From assembly GCA_038212215.1 (NCBI GenBank), contig JBBQUT010000033.1, positions 1 through 56,373 on the forward strand: a stretch of DNA of 56,373 nucleotides. The letters are read 5' to 3'. The translations under genes and the position numbers were made by a program. The notes beneath the pieces are model-generated. The model ran no database searches, was not told the DNA's origin, and worked only from the letters and a program-made list of their open reading frames with translations. Origin of the DNA: JALZAI01 sp038212215 (GTDB lineage: Bacteria > Actinomycetota > Actinomycetes > Mycobacteriales > Jatrophihabitantaceae). Below are positions 41,932 to 50,158 of the stretch, in pieces (within the stretch, counting starts at the first letter, position 1; each line of letters begins with the position of its first letter).

Positions 41932-42924
41932 TTAGTCGTGCGTGTCATGTTCGTGGGCGCCATGGCCGGTGGGTTCGAGCTGAAAGGTGGAGTGCTCGAC
42001 GTCGAAGTGTCCGGCTAGGCAGTCTTGTAGTTGGTCCAGGATGCGAGGTGCATGTCCGTCGTGGAAGCAGGAGTCGTCGATGACGACGTGCGCGGACAGG
42101 GTAGGCAGGTTGGAGGTGACGGTCCAGACGTGGAGGTCGTGCACGTCGTGGACGTGGTCAGTTTCGGCGAGGTGGGCACGGATGTCGGCGAGATCGATGC
42201 CTTCGGGGGCGGCTTCGAGCAGGACCCGGCCGGATTCGCGCAGAAGTCCCCAGGCGGCTTTGAGCATGAGGGTGACGACGAACAGGGAGGCGATGGCGTC
42301 GGCGCGGGCGAAGCCGGTGGTAATGATGACGACGGCAGCGATGACGGTGCCGATGAAGCCATAAAGGTCGGTGAGAATGTGCTGGTAGGCACCCTCAACG
42401 TTGAGGCTGAACCGGCCGGCCTTGGCGAGCGCCCACGCGGCGAGGAGGTTGACGGCCACCCCGATGATCGCTACGACCAGTACGGGACCGCCATCGACCG
42501 GCGGCGGGTCGAGAAGTCGGCGGACGGATTCGAAGCTCACGATGCCGGATACGACCAACAGCGTGATGCCGTTAGCTGCGGCGGAGAGTATTTCCGCGCG
42601 TTTCCAGCCGTAGGTCCACGATCCGGTCGCGGGGCGGGACGCAAGCCGGATCGCCCACAGCGAGGCCACGATCGCCCCGACGTCGGACAACATGTGCCCG
42701 GCGTCGGACAGCAGCGCCAGGGAACCGGAGGCGAACGCGACGATGATCTCGATAATCATGAAGGCGGTCAGCAGCAGCAGCGCGATGACCAGGTATCGGC
42801 GGTCGGCGTTCTCGCTGATCCCGTGACTGTGCCCGCCGCGAGCGCGGGCCGCGCCGTGCTCGTGGCCCGTCGACCCGCGAACATCGGCGCCGTGGGAGGC
42901 GTGCGGGTCCCTAGGGCTGGTCAT
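41932..42924 (-). CDS. Cation diffusion facilitator (CzcD-type zinc/cobalt efflux)
   Basis: 330 residues. A His-rich N-terminus (HASHGADVRGSTGHEHG ... GGHSHG) precedes six membrane helices with metal sites SDAGHMLSDV and QHILTDLYG (HxxxD) and a C-terminal cytoplasmic domain (DHVHDVHDLHVWTV, LSAHVVIDD), ending His-rich. It exchanges Zn2+ (or Co2+/Cd2+) for protons. Its start overlaps the preceding CDF gene by 14 bases, so both form an operon under the divergent ArsR-type regulator. Confidence 0.92.
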   Translation of the reverse strand: MTSPRDPHASHGADVRGSTGHEHGAARARGGHSHGISENADRRYLVIALLLLTAFMIIEIIVAFASGSLALLSDAGHMLSDVGAIVASLWAIRLASRPATGSWTYGWKRAEILSAAANGITLLVVSGIVSFESVRRLLDPPPVDGGPVLVVAIIGVAVNLLAAWALAKAGRFSLNVEGAYQHILTDLYGFIGTVIAAVVIITTGFARADAIASLFVVTLMLKAAWGLLRESGRVLLEAAPEGIDLADIRAHLAETDHVHDVHDLHVWTVTSNLPTLSAHVVIDDSCFHDGHAPRILDQLQDCLAGHFDVEHSTFQLEPTGHGAHEHDTHD

Positions 42925-44023
42925 GGTGGGCTCCGCTCGGGCTGGTGTGCACGGTCGCGGCGGTGAGCCTGCGGACCTGGTCGAGCAGGTGCGCTTCGGC
43001 GTGGTGGGCCAGGTCGTGGGCTTGTACGAGCGTCAGGGTCGGTTCGACGGTGGCGTCGACCTCGGCGCGCAGCGTGTGTCCGATCCAGCGGATGCGCAAT
43101 TCCCGGACAGCGTAGATGCCGGTGACGCTGGTGACTGCGGCGGTGGCTTGGTCGACGAGGGCGGGGTCGACAGCGTCCATCAGTCGGGCGCCGACCTGGC
43201 GTAGCGCCGAGCGCAGCACGCCGAGGATCGCCACAGTGATGACCAGGCCAATGATCGGATCTGCTTGGGGCCAGCCGAGCGCGACCCCGCCGGCGCCGAA
43301 GAGGACGGCGAGGCTGGTGAACCCGTCAGTGCGCGCATGCAGGCCGTCCGCGACCAGGGCCGCGGAGCCGATGCGACGTCCGACGCGGATGCGGTAGCGG
43401 GCCACGACCTCGTTGCCGACGAAGCCGACGACAGCCGCGATCGCGACCGCCCATAGGTGAGTGACGCCACGAGGGTTGATCAGGCGGTCGATCGCCACGT
43501 ACGCGGCCAGGGCCGAGGACAGCGCGATCATGGCGATCACGAACAGCCCGCCGAGATCCTCGGCGCGGCCGTATCCGTAGGTGTAGCGCTTCGTCGCCGG
43601 CCGGCGGGCAAGTCCGAACGCGATCAACAGGGGAACGGCGGTAAGGGCGTCGGCGACGTTGTGCAGGGTGTCCCCGAGCAACGCCACCGACCCGGAGAAC
43701 ACCACGACAACTGCCTGGATCGCGGCGGTGGCTGCCAACACCGCCAGGCTGATCAGCAGCGCCCGCCGCCCGTCGGAATCGGCCTCGAGCGCCTCGTCGA
43801 CCTGGTCGGTTGAATCATGGGAATGGCCGCCCACCATTTCTGACAGAGCGTGACGCGCGCGCGACCACATCGAAGAGCCGTGCTCATGATCGCCGTGCGG
43901 TTCGCCGTCACCACCGGTGTGACTGCGCCCGTGCTCGGTCTCGGTGTGTATGTTCTCCGCGCCGTGAGCGTGCCGGTGGTCGGGACCGTCGGTCTCGCCA
44001 GCGTTGGTCTGGGGGTGGCTCAT
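42911..44023 (-). CDS. Cation diffusion facilitator with long His-rich N-terminus
   Basis: 370 residues from ATG 44023. The first 95 residues are very rich in His, Asp and Gly (HRHAHGAENIHTETEHGRSHTG, GGHSHDSTDQ). Membrane metal sites are GDTLHNVADALT (HxxxD) and LHARTDGFTSL; the C-terminal domain follows (ELRIRWIGHTLRAEVDATVEP). The HN-D/H-R-D variant differs from the CzcD-type protein next door and suggests a different metal preference, for instance Co or Ni or Fe. First gene of the two-CDF operon, divergent from arsR. Confidence 0.9.
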   Translation of the reverse strand: MSHPQTNAGETDGPDHRHAHGAENIHTETEHGRSHTGGDGEPHGDHEHGSSMWSRARHALSEMVGGHSHDSTDQVDEALEADSDGRRALLISLAVLAATAAIQAVVVVFSGSVALLGDTLHNVADALTAVPLLIAFGLARRPATKRYTYGYGRAEDLGGLFVIAMIALSSALAAYVAIDRLINPRGVTHLWAVAIAAVVGFVGNEVVARYRIRVGRRIGSAALVADGLHARTDGFTSLAVLFGAGGVALGWPQADPIIGLVITVAILGVLRSALRQVGARLMDAVDPALVDQATAAVTSVTGIYAVRELRIRWIGHTLRAEVDATVEPTLTLVQAHDLAHHAEAHLLDQVRRLTAATVHTSPSGAHHDQP

Positions 44024-44121
44024 CGTGAGTTCGGTGTCCCTCCGGTCCTTGGCGCGCTCCCGCCATGCTACCAAGACCTTCGCGACTGCGAATATCTTGC
44101 ATCAACCGCTAGCATCGTCTC
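44024..44121. promoter_or_regulatory. Shared promoter/operator of CDF operon and ArsR regulator
   Basis: 98 bases between divergent starts. An AT-richer imperfect palindrome, TGCGAATATCTTGCA (44087-44101 approx.), is the best operator candidate for the ArsR-type sensor; its half-sites TGC/GCA are symmetric but the centre is not. Confidence 0.4.
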
Positions 44122-44505
44122 GTGGCGCGACGAACAACCCCGAAGGCGAACCAGCCCGATCCGACGAGCGACGCTCGATCGACGCATTCGGCCGACCCGA
44201 CACCGGCGCAGGTGGCGGCAGCGGTGATGTCGTTCGCGCTGCTCGCGGATCCGACGCGCGTGCAGATGTTGTGGGCGTTGCGGTCGGCCGAACTCGATGT
44301 GGCCAGCCTTGCCGCGGTGGCGGGGTGCCGTCCCACGGTCGCGAGCCAACACCTGTCCAAGCTGAGGTTCGCCGGTCTAGTCGAAGGGCATCGCCACGGC
44401 CAGCGGGTGGTGTACCGGCTGCGCGGCGGACACGTCCGGGCGCTGTTGAGCGAGGCGCTGTTCCAGGCCGACCACCATGTCAGCGGTCAGCCAACCCACG
44501 ACTGA
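44122..44505 (+). CDS. ArsR/SmtB-family metal-responsive regulator
   Basis: 127 residues from GTG 44122. The winged helix-turn-helix reads FALLADPTRVQMLWALRSAELDVASLAAVAGCRPTVASQHLSKLRFAGLVEGHRHGQRVVYRLRG. The C-terminal helix ends ALFQADHHVSGQPTHD; His and Asp residues there match the alpha-5 metal site of NmtR/CzrA-type sensors of Zn, Ni or Co. It should repress the divergent CDF operon until metal binds. No alpha-3 CxC site is visible, arguing against As or Cd sensing. Confidence 0.88.
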   Translation: MARRTTPKANQPDPTSDARSTHSADPTPAQVAAAVMSFALLADPTRVQMLWALRSAELDVASLAAVAGCRPTVASQHLSKLRFAGLVEGHRHGQRVVYRLRGGHVRALLSEALFQADHHVSGQPTHD

Positions 44506-44562
44506 GCGGCCACGACCGGGCCTGGATCCCGGGACTCGATGGTTGGAAACGGCGTGCTCACC

Positions 44563-44661
44563 GACCGACGCGCTTGCGCGTGGCATGAGCGTCGTGACGC
44601 GAATACTCGCGACTTCGCACGCGCCGGCGTCGAGTGTCTCAACCCCTGGTCAGATAGCTGA
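44563..44661 (+). pseudogene. Second VapC C-terminal remnant
   Basis: Reads ALARGMSVVTR, then after a missing base NTRDFARAGVECLNPWSDS and stop. It is a diverged homologue of the fragment at 37345-37505 and shares with it an identical 17-base stretch (37482-37498 and 44638-44654). The two fragments bracket the redox/metal island. Confidence 0.65.
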
Positions 44662-44750
44662 TGAGTGGCAGTAGCGCTGCCCGCGGCCGGAACGCCGCGC
44701 GCGTCGATTCAGGCGGAGCCGGGCCTGTCGAAACGCCAGGCCTTGATCCA

Positions 44751-44822
44751 AGCGCCGCTGTCCACACGGTCGGCCGCTTGCTCGGATGAGGGCGGATGGT
44801 CCGACCGCGGGACAGCGGCGCT
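44751..44822. terminator. Long imperfect hairpin downstream of the PQQ dehydrogenase gene
   Basis: Outer arms AGCGCCGCTGTCC (44751-44763) and GGACAGCGGCGCT (44810-44822) are perfect; inner arms CGGTCGG (44767-44773) and CCGACCG (44801-44807) extend the stem. It lies 20 bases beyond the minus-strand stop at 44842 and is probably a transcription terminator, although without T-run. Confidence 0.55.
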
Positions 44823-44841
44823 ATGGCGCTGCGAATCCCGG

Positions 44842-46257
44842 CTAGGGCGAGGTCAGCCGAAGGACCTGACCGGTGGTTCCGGCTACGAGGCCGGTCGCGT
44901 TGCCGAGGACGTACAGCTCGCCGTGCGCGTCCTGCGCGAAGCCGAAGACCGCGATGCCGAGCGACGGGCGCCCAGAGATGCGCAACGCGTGGACGGTCGA
45001 ACCTCGGATAACCCAGAGCCTGCCCAACGGGGCGGCGAAGGCCTGCGAGTAATCCCCGGCGATGTATGCGCCGCCGAGGTTCGCCAACTTGCTGCCCCGG
45101 TAGGTGTATCCGCCGACGATGGCGATGCCTTGACACGCACTCGGCGGGCTGCTGCCGCCGCACCGCACGCCGCCCGGCGCAGTGTGGTCGTACTCTGCCA
45201 CGGGATCGATCAGGCCCACAGGTGAACCGGGACTGTCGGCGGTCACGAAACCGGTACCCGACCCGCCATTGTCGAAGAGGAATGTGCCTTCCTTGACCGG
45301 CCACCCGTAATCGCCGCCAGCCTTGACGACATCGACCTCTTCGATGTCGTTCTGTCCGACGTCCGCGACCATCAGCGCCCCGCTGCGGCTGTCGAAGGAG
45401 AAACGATAAGGGTTACGGAACCCGTAGGCCCAGATCTCGTTTGCGCCGTCGCGTCCGACGAAGGGGTTGTCAGCCGGGATCCCGTACTGCCCATTGGCCG
45501 AATTGTGGCCGCGCGGGTCGATGCGGAGGATCTTGCCGAGCACATTCCGCTTGGCCAAACTCTGCCCGTTGCCGCCGCGTACGTGTCCGGGGCCTTGGTC
45601 GTCGGCCGCGCCGCCGTCGCCGACGGAGATGTACAACATGCCGTCGGGTCCGAACGCGAGGTCGCCACCGTTGTGATTGAACTGCGGCTTGTCGATCCGG
45701 AGCAATTCCCGACCGGTACTCATGTCGAAATGGGGTTGCGCACCCATCGGATCGAGCATCTTCCATTCGCGTACGACACTCTGCGAGTTGCGGACCGCAC
45801 TGGCACGCAGCGTGGAGAAGTCGGCCGTCTTCGTCGCGTTCTCGGTGGTGAATGTGTACACGAGATGCGAGTCGGCGAAGTCCGGTGCGAATGCGATGCC
45901 CAGCAGGCCACGCTCGTCGTAGGGGAGGCCTGGGATCACCTGTGCGAAGTCACTGACCAGCAGGCCAGAGAGGTCGGCAACCAGAGTGGGCGCAGCACTA
46001 CCTGTCGTGTCGACTGCGGTGATCTTTCCAGCTTGGTCGATGACGTAGAGGCGCTTGGCATCGCCCGGCGCGGGCTTGGCGGCCACCGGCGAGATCATGC
46101 CTTGAGCCACGACCTCCAGGCCGACCGCCACCTTGCTGGTCGGAATGGGTGCCGGGATCGGGTCGGAGAGGCCGGTGGCGGCACCCGCCGTCCCCGTTCC
46201 TAACATCGTGACAGCGCAACTGGCCAATGCCAGCGCGGACAACCGAAGTCTCTTCAT
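44842..46257 (-). CDS. PQQ-dependent sugar dehydrogenase (soluble, GSDH type)
   Basis: 471 residues from ATG 46257, with GGGAGC upstream. A signal peptide (LRLSALALASCAVTMLGTGTAGAA) indicates export. The six-bladed propeller shows DERGLLGIAFAPDFADSHLVY, FNHNGGDLAFGPDGMLYISVGDGG, GKILRIDPRGHNSA, NEIWAYGFRNPYRFSFD and DVGQNDIEEVD, all typical of soluble quinoprotein glucose/aldose dehydrogenases (GSDH family). It would oxidise extracellular sugars if PQQ is available; no PQQ biosynthesis genes are in the window. The frame upstream to 46410 is not used, because the signal peptide starts at 46257. Confidence 0.88.
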   Translation of the reverse strand: MKRLRLSALALASCAVTMLGTGTAGAATGLSDPIPAPIPTSKVAVGLEVVAQGMISPVAAKPAPGDAKRLYVIDQAGKITAVDTTGSAAPTLVADLSGLLVSDFAQVIPGLPYDERGLLGIAFAPDFADSHLVYTFTTENATKTADFSTLRASAVRNSQSVVREWKMLDPMGAQPHFDMSTGRELLRIDKPQFNHNGGDLAFGPDGMLYISVGDGGAADDQGPGHVRGGNGQSLAKRNVLGKILRIDPRGHNSANGQYGIPADNPFVGRDGANEIWAYGFRNPYRFSFDSRSGALMVADVGQNDIEEVDVVKAGGDYGWPVKEGTFLFDNGGSGTGFVTADSPGSPVGLIDPVAEYDHTAPGGVRCGGSSPPSACQGIAIVGGYTYRGSKLANLGGAYIAGDYSQAFAAPLGRLWVIRGSTVHALRISGRPSLGIAVFGFAQDAHGELYVLGNATGLVAGTTGQVLRLTSP

Positions 46258-46475
46258 GTGCAGCTCCCTGACGGGCGGCGAACCATGGACGTAGGGACGT
46301 ACGTCGGGGATCGCAGCTCGGTTCACCCGTCGCCCTGAGATCGGCGAGCACCGCATCTGCGGGTCTGCGACGTAGACCTGCAGGCCGAGGCGATTGCGCG
46401 CCTCGAGCACAAGGACCGCTTTGCCGGCACATCGCGGATCGCGCCGCGCAGACTTTCGCGGACGCGGCGAAACGC
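46258..46475. other. Intergenic region upstream of the PQQ dehydrogenase
   Basis: Should contain the dehydrogenase promoter. No RNA motif recognised. A stretch HIADRAAQTFADAA (around 46430-46470) looks like a further piece of the acyl-CoA dehydrogenase remnant that follows. Confidence 0.35.
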
Positions 46476-46563
46476 GGCAGAGCGAATGTTTCGCGAGCTC
46501 CGGGTGGAACGGATCTGGGAGGGCGCCAGCGAGCAGCAGCGCGTGTCATCGGCGCTGAGCTGA
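46476..46563 (+). pseudogene. Acyl-CoA dehydrogenase, C-terminal remnant
   Basis: Reads AERMFRELRVERIWEGASEQQR and stops nine codons after the EGASE box. ERMFRE.R...I.EGASE.QR is the C-terminal signature of acyl-CoA dehydrogenases, containing the region near the catalytic base. Only about 30 codons remain, with an out-of-frame piece (HIADRAAQ) just upstream. Confidence 0.6.
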
Positions 46564-46640
46564 TGAAGCGGGGCCCGGCTGCGTTTGCTTGGTGACTAGC
46601 ATGTCGCCCGACTCGCCTGGCGGCGCCTAGAGTCTGCAGC

Positions 46641-46952
46641 GTGGTTGCTGAGCAGGTCGAGCCGGGCACCGTGCGAGAGATGATGCGCGCCGGCGACACG
46701 GTGATCGACGTCCGGACACCCGACGAGTATGCCGGCGGACACATCGCCGGTGCACTTAACATTCCCATCGACATGCTGACGGCGGCCGCGTTACCGGACG
46801 GGCAGCTCATCACCACCTGCTCGGCGGGCGGACGCGGGGGCCGCGCGGCGCATTTACTCGACGCGGCCGGACGTAGCGCGTTCTCGGTCGCCGGCGGAAC
46901 GAAGGCATGGCAGGCTGCGGGTCTGCCGATAACGCTCGGCCCGTCGCCCTGA
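46641..46952 (+). CDS. Single-domain rhodanese-like sulfurtransferase
   Basis: 103 residues from GTG 46641. VIDVRTPDEYAGGHIAGALNIPID and the active-site loop TTCSAGGRGGRAAHLL, with the catalytic Cys, identify a single rhodanese domain; AGGTKAWQAAGLP is the usual C-terminal motif. It carries sulfane sulfur or acts in thiol detoxification. It stands alone between two decayed genes. Full length for the single-domain type. Confidence 0.88.
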   Translation: MVAEQVEPGTVREMMRAGDTVIDVRTPDEYAGGHIAGALNIPIDMLTAAALPDGQLITTCSAGGRGGRAAHLLDAAGRSAFSVAGGTKAWQAAGLPITLGPSP

Positions 46953-47043
46953 GGCATCTGCCTTGACCCGGTGGGCTCCGCGAAGAGCGCTGCCTGTCTA
47001 TTTCAATCGAGAGCGCTTCGAGCCCTTGCCAACGGGAGTGTCG

Positions 47044-48773
47044 ATGCCCGCCGCGCCGCGTAGCGCCACCACGCTGTTCGGGCGCGCCGCCGAGCTGGCG
47101 GGTCTGCGGGCGGCGCTCAACGACGCAGCTGACGGCCGCGGCGGTGTGGTGATCGTGGAGGGCGAAGCTGGCATCGGCAAGACCACGCTCGTTGAGCGGG
47201 CGATCCGCGACGCCCGCGTACCCGTGCTCCGCGGTGGCGCACGGCAGAGGGAAGCGCTGCAGCCCTTTCGCAATGGCCCGCGATTTGCTGGGTGTGTCCC
47301 GCTCGGCGGACGGCTCCCGGCGGGCGGAGATCGCCGCTCATGCAGGCGCTGATGCTGCAGGGGCGCCAGCTTGAGGCCTACGAGGTGGCCGCCGAGGCAG
47401 CGCAACTGGAAGCGTTGAGCCCGTCGATCGTGTCCGATTCGCCGCCATGGCGGCGATCGGCCCGGCATTTCGCGGGGACCTGGATACCGCCGAGGCCGCC
47501 GCGTGCGCGGCCGAGACGCAAGCGCAAGCGGTCGGTGACCCGCCGGGCGAGATCCGTGCCCTTCTCGCCCAAGCGCACGTTCAGAGCTTTCGAGGCTTTG
47601 CGGTCCGAGCCGCCGATCTCGCCTCGCGTGCTCTGGAACTCGCGACGGCCGACGGCACCCGGCAAGCGTTCGAGGGCCTGCCGCACGCCGTGCTGTCGCT
47701 GATGCTCACCCAATGTGACCGCATCGACGAGGCGGGGATGGTGGCCGAGGCCTCGCGGAGCGTCTGCGAGGAGTTCGGCATGGCCGGCGGATTGGTGTGG
47801 GCACATCTTGCGGCCTCGTACGGGCTCTTTATCGCCGGTCGGTGGGACGACAGCTGCGCTGCCGCGACGGCCGGTCTGGCGTTGGCGGCTGAGACCGGGA
47901 CGGCGTGGCAGGCGGACAGTCTCTGCGTGCTGGCCCTCGTCGATTCCCGGCGCGGTCGGCCCGAAACCGCATGGGAGCACCTGAGCCACGCCGAAGCCCT
48001 CGTCGATGCCGGCGAGGCGACGTACCGCCCGGGCTGGCTCGCGTGGGCTCGTTCGGTGCTCGAGGCCGACCGGCGCCGTCCCATCGTCGCTTTGGAGTGC
48101 CTTGTGCCGATCTGGGAGCAGGCGCTTGGATCGGGTTCGGTCGCCGAAGTGCGCAACTACGGCCCGCACCTGATCCGTCTGGCCCATGCGAGTGGACGGG
48201 CCGAACTTGCCGAGCAGGTCACCGCGAGCATCGAAGCGCAAGCCGACGCGAATCCAGCAGTAGGAAGTCTGCAGGCATCGGCACAAGCAATGCGCGGACT
48301 GCTCACCGAAGATGCCGATCTGCTGCTGGACGCGCTGGAGTTGTTTCGCGCCTCGCCGCGCCGCTACGAACACGCACGCTGCGCGGAGGCTGCGGCGAGC
48401 GCGCTGCTACGTGCCGGCCCGGCAGCCGGAAGGTCGCGAAGCCGGCCAAGAATGCCTGGCTATCCTGAGCGACCTCGGCGCTGGCGCGGAACTCGCCCGA
48501 GCGCGCGCCGCCCTCCGCTCGGCAGGGCTGCGGCTGGGCGTGCGCGGCCGCCGCGGCCGTCCGACCAACGGGTGGGCCGCGCTCACTGAGACCGAGGCTC
48601 GCGTCGCGCGGCTCGTCGCTACCCGGATGTCCAATCCCGAGGTAGCCGCCGCGATGTTCCTGTCCCGGCGAACCGTGGCCTGCCACGTGTCGGCCGTGCT
48701 GGGCAAGCTGGGCATGACCTCGCGTATCGAACTCGCGTCCGCAGCACTGCGTGGCTCGCTCGAGGATCTCTGA
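47044..48773 (+). pseudogene. LuxR-family ATPase regulator (LAL type), heavily decayed
   Basis: The N-terminal part has LFGRAAELAGLRAALNDAADGRGG and Walker A VEGEAGIGKTTLVERAI. The AAA core is then missing; after 47300 several frames each carry part of the TPR-like middle region (RALLAQAHVQSFRGFAVRAADLA, WQADSLCVLALVDSRRG), and a further shift near 48430 leads into the LuxR helix-turn-helix LTETEARVARLVATRMSNPEVAAAMFLSRRTVACHVSAVLGKLGM. Intact LAL regulators are about 900 residues; here at least two frameshifts and a deletion of several hundred codons leave a pseudogene. The C-terminal HTH piece could still be expressed. Confidence 0.75.
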
Positions 48774-48867
48774 CGGCTCGGGTACTCGGGTCGGGCGCGC
48801 GCAAGTTCGGTCACCCTGACCGATATTTCTCGGCTGTGTTCACATGAGAGGGTTACCAAGGCTACGG

Positions 48868-48902
48868 TGCTCAGCACCTCTGCGGGGGCGAGGTGCTGAG
48901 CA
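48868..48902. terminator. Strong hairpin between convergent genes
   Basis: TGCTCAGCACCTC (48868-48880) and GAGGTGCTGAGCA (48890-48902) form a perfect 13-bp stem with a 9-base loop. It lies between the LuxR pseudogene and the minus-strand acyltransferase and probably works as a bidirectional terminator. Confidence 0.7.
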
Positions 48903-48995
48903 ACTAGCAAGGGGGCGGCCGTGTGCATGGGTTACGGCGCGGCCGCGGGAGGGAGGGGGCGGATCGGCGCATTCGTGTTGGTCCGCCCCCGCCAC

Positions 48996-49655
48996 CTACG
49001 CAGACATTTCGCCGGTGAGGCGGCGACGATATCTGGTTGCGGTCCGGCGCCGTCCGGGAAGAACCGGGGGCGCGGTCGCGCGGATGCCGGCGAGAAGGCG
49101 GGCGCTGAGCTGCGCTGCCGTCTCGTCCGCGCGCGCTCCGCCCGCGGACGGTGCGAAGAACTCCACTCGCACACTCGGCCGCTTCGGCGCACGCACTACG
49201 TCGACCGTGCCGGTGACCCTGGCGCAGACGATCACAGCCTCGGGGACGCTCAGCGCCAGGCGGCCGGTACCACTGCGCGCCCGCAACTCGCGCCCCAACG
49301 AACGGGTGCCCTCCGGAAACACGCCGAGGCACGCACCCGCAGCGAGCGCGGCGATCGCGGCGTCCATGGCGCCGACATCGCCCTTGCCCCGCTCGATCGG
49401 GATGTGACCCATCCCGTCCATCACCCATCCGATCGGACGCAGCCTCCAGATGCTTGACTTAGCAAGCGCACGCACCTGGCGCCGCTCTCGCGCCGCGACG
49501 CCGATCGCGACCGGATCCCAGTAACTATCGTGATTCGCGACGAGCAGCAGCGGGCCGGACGTCGGCACGTACTCCAGCCCGCTCACCTGCATCCGCGACC
49601 AGCGCTGCATGATCGGCGCGGTCAGTGTGACAACAGCGCGGTACACCGGCGTCAT
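48996..49655 (-). CDS. 1-acyl-sn-glycerol-3-phosphate acyltransferase-like (PlsC)
   Basis: 219 residues from ATG 49655 (ATG 49685 is an alternative). Acyltransferase motifs are VANHDSYWDPVAIGVAA (HxxxxD), IPIERGKGD and GVFPEGTRS. The family acylates lysophosphatidic acid or similar acceptors at the cytoplasmic membrane. A basic C-terminal tail (PPVLPGRRRTATRYRRRL) follows. It is on the same strand as, and 44 bases downstream of, the YjbQ-family gene. Confidence 0.85.
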   Translation of the reverse strand: MTPVYRAVVTLTAPIMQRWSRMQVSGLEYVPTSGPLLLVANHDSYWDPVAIGVAARERRQVRALAKSSIWRLRPIGWVMDGMGHIPIERGKGDVGAMDAAIAALAAGACLGVFPEGTRSLGRELRARSGTGRLALSVPEAVIVCARVTGTVDVVRAPKRPSVRVEFFAPSAGGARADETAAQLSARLLAGIRATAPPVLPGRRRTATRYRRRLTGEMSA

Positions 49656-49699
49656 CGACGCGCGCTCGTTTCCATGGTGGCGCATCTGCGGTCGGCGAA

Positions 49700-50104
49700 T
49701 CAGCCGGGCAGAAAGCTCAGCCGAATGTTGCGCACGGCGTTGTCGATGTTCGTGTCGACCAGGCAGATCGATTGCCAGGTGCCCAGTTGCATCCGGCCGG
49801 CAACAACCGGGACCGTGATCGACGGCGCGACAAACGCCGGGACGACGTGGTCGCGGCCGTGGCCGGACGAGCCGTGCCGGTGCCGCCATCGGTCGTCGCG
49901 GGGTAGCAAATCGTCGAGAGCGTGCAACACGTCCTCCTCGCTGCCAGCTCCCGTCTCGAAAATCGCCAGCCCCGCGGTCGCGTGCGGCACGAAGACATTC
50001 AGCAGGCCGTCAACCTCGTCGCGGACGAACGACTCGCATTCGTTGCTCAGATCCCGGACGGTGGCGCGCGCGCCGGTACGGATCTGGATGGTGTCGCTGC
50101 GCAT
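49700..50104 (-). CDS. YjbQ/UPF0047 family protein
   Basis: 134 residues, full length. Conserved motifs are VFVPHATAGLAIFETG, HRHGSSGHGRDHVVPAF and GRMQLGTWQSICLVD. The family forms trimers with a metal-like His/Asp/Glu site and has been linked to weak thiamin-phosphate synthase activity; the true role is uncertain. It is divergent from the large membrane protein gene with 54 bp between starts. Confidence 0.9.
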   Translation of the reverse strand: MRSDTIQIRTGARATVRDLSNECESFVRDEVDGLLNVFVPHATAGLAIFETGAGSEEDVLHALDDLLPRDDRWRHRHGSSGHGRDHVVPAFVAPSITVPVVAGRMQLGTWQSICLVDTNIDNAVRNIRLSFLPG

Positions 50105-50158
50105 GTCCTAGATACTGCCCCGTCCGTTGCGCGCTACATTGCCCGGACCAGGGGGCCC

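Noticed and set aside
45998..46957. 319-codon minus-strand ORF across the rhodanese gene
   Set aside because: It overlaps the clear rhodanese gene and the dehydrogenase start in shifted frames and has shadow-type composition.
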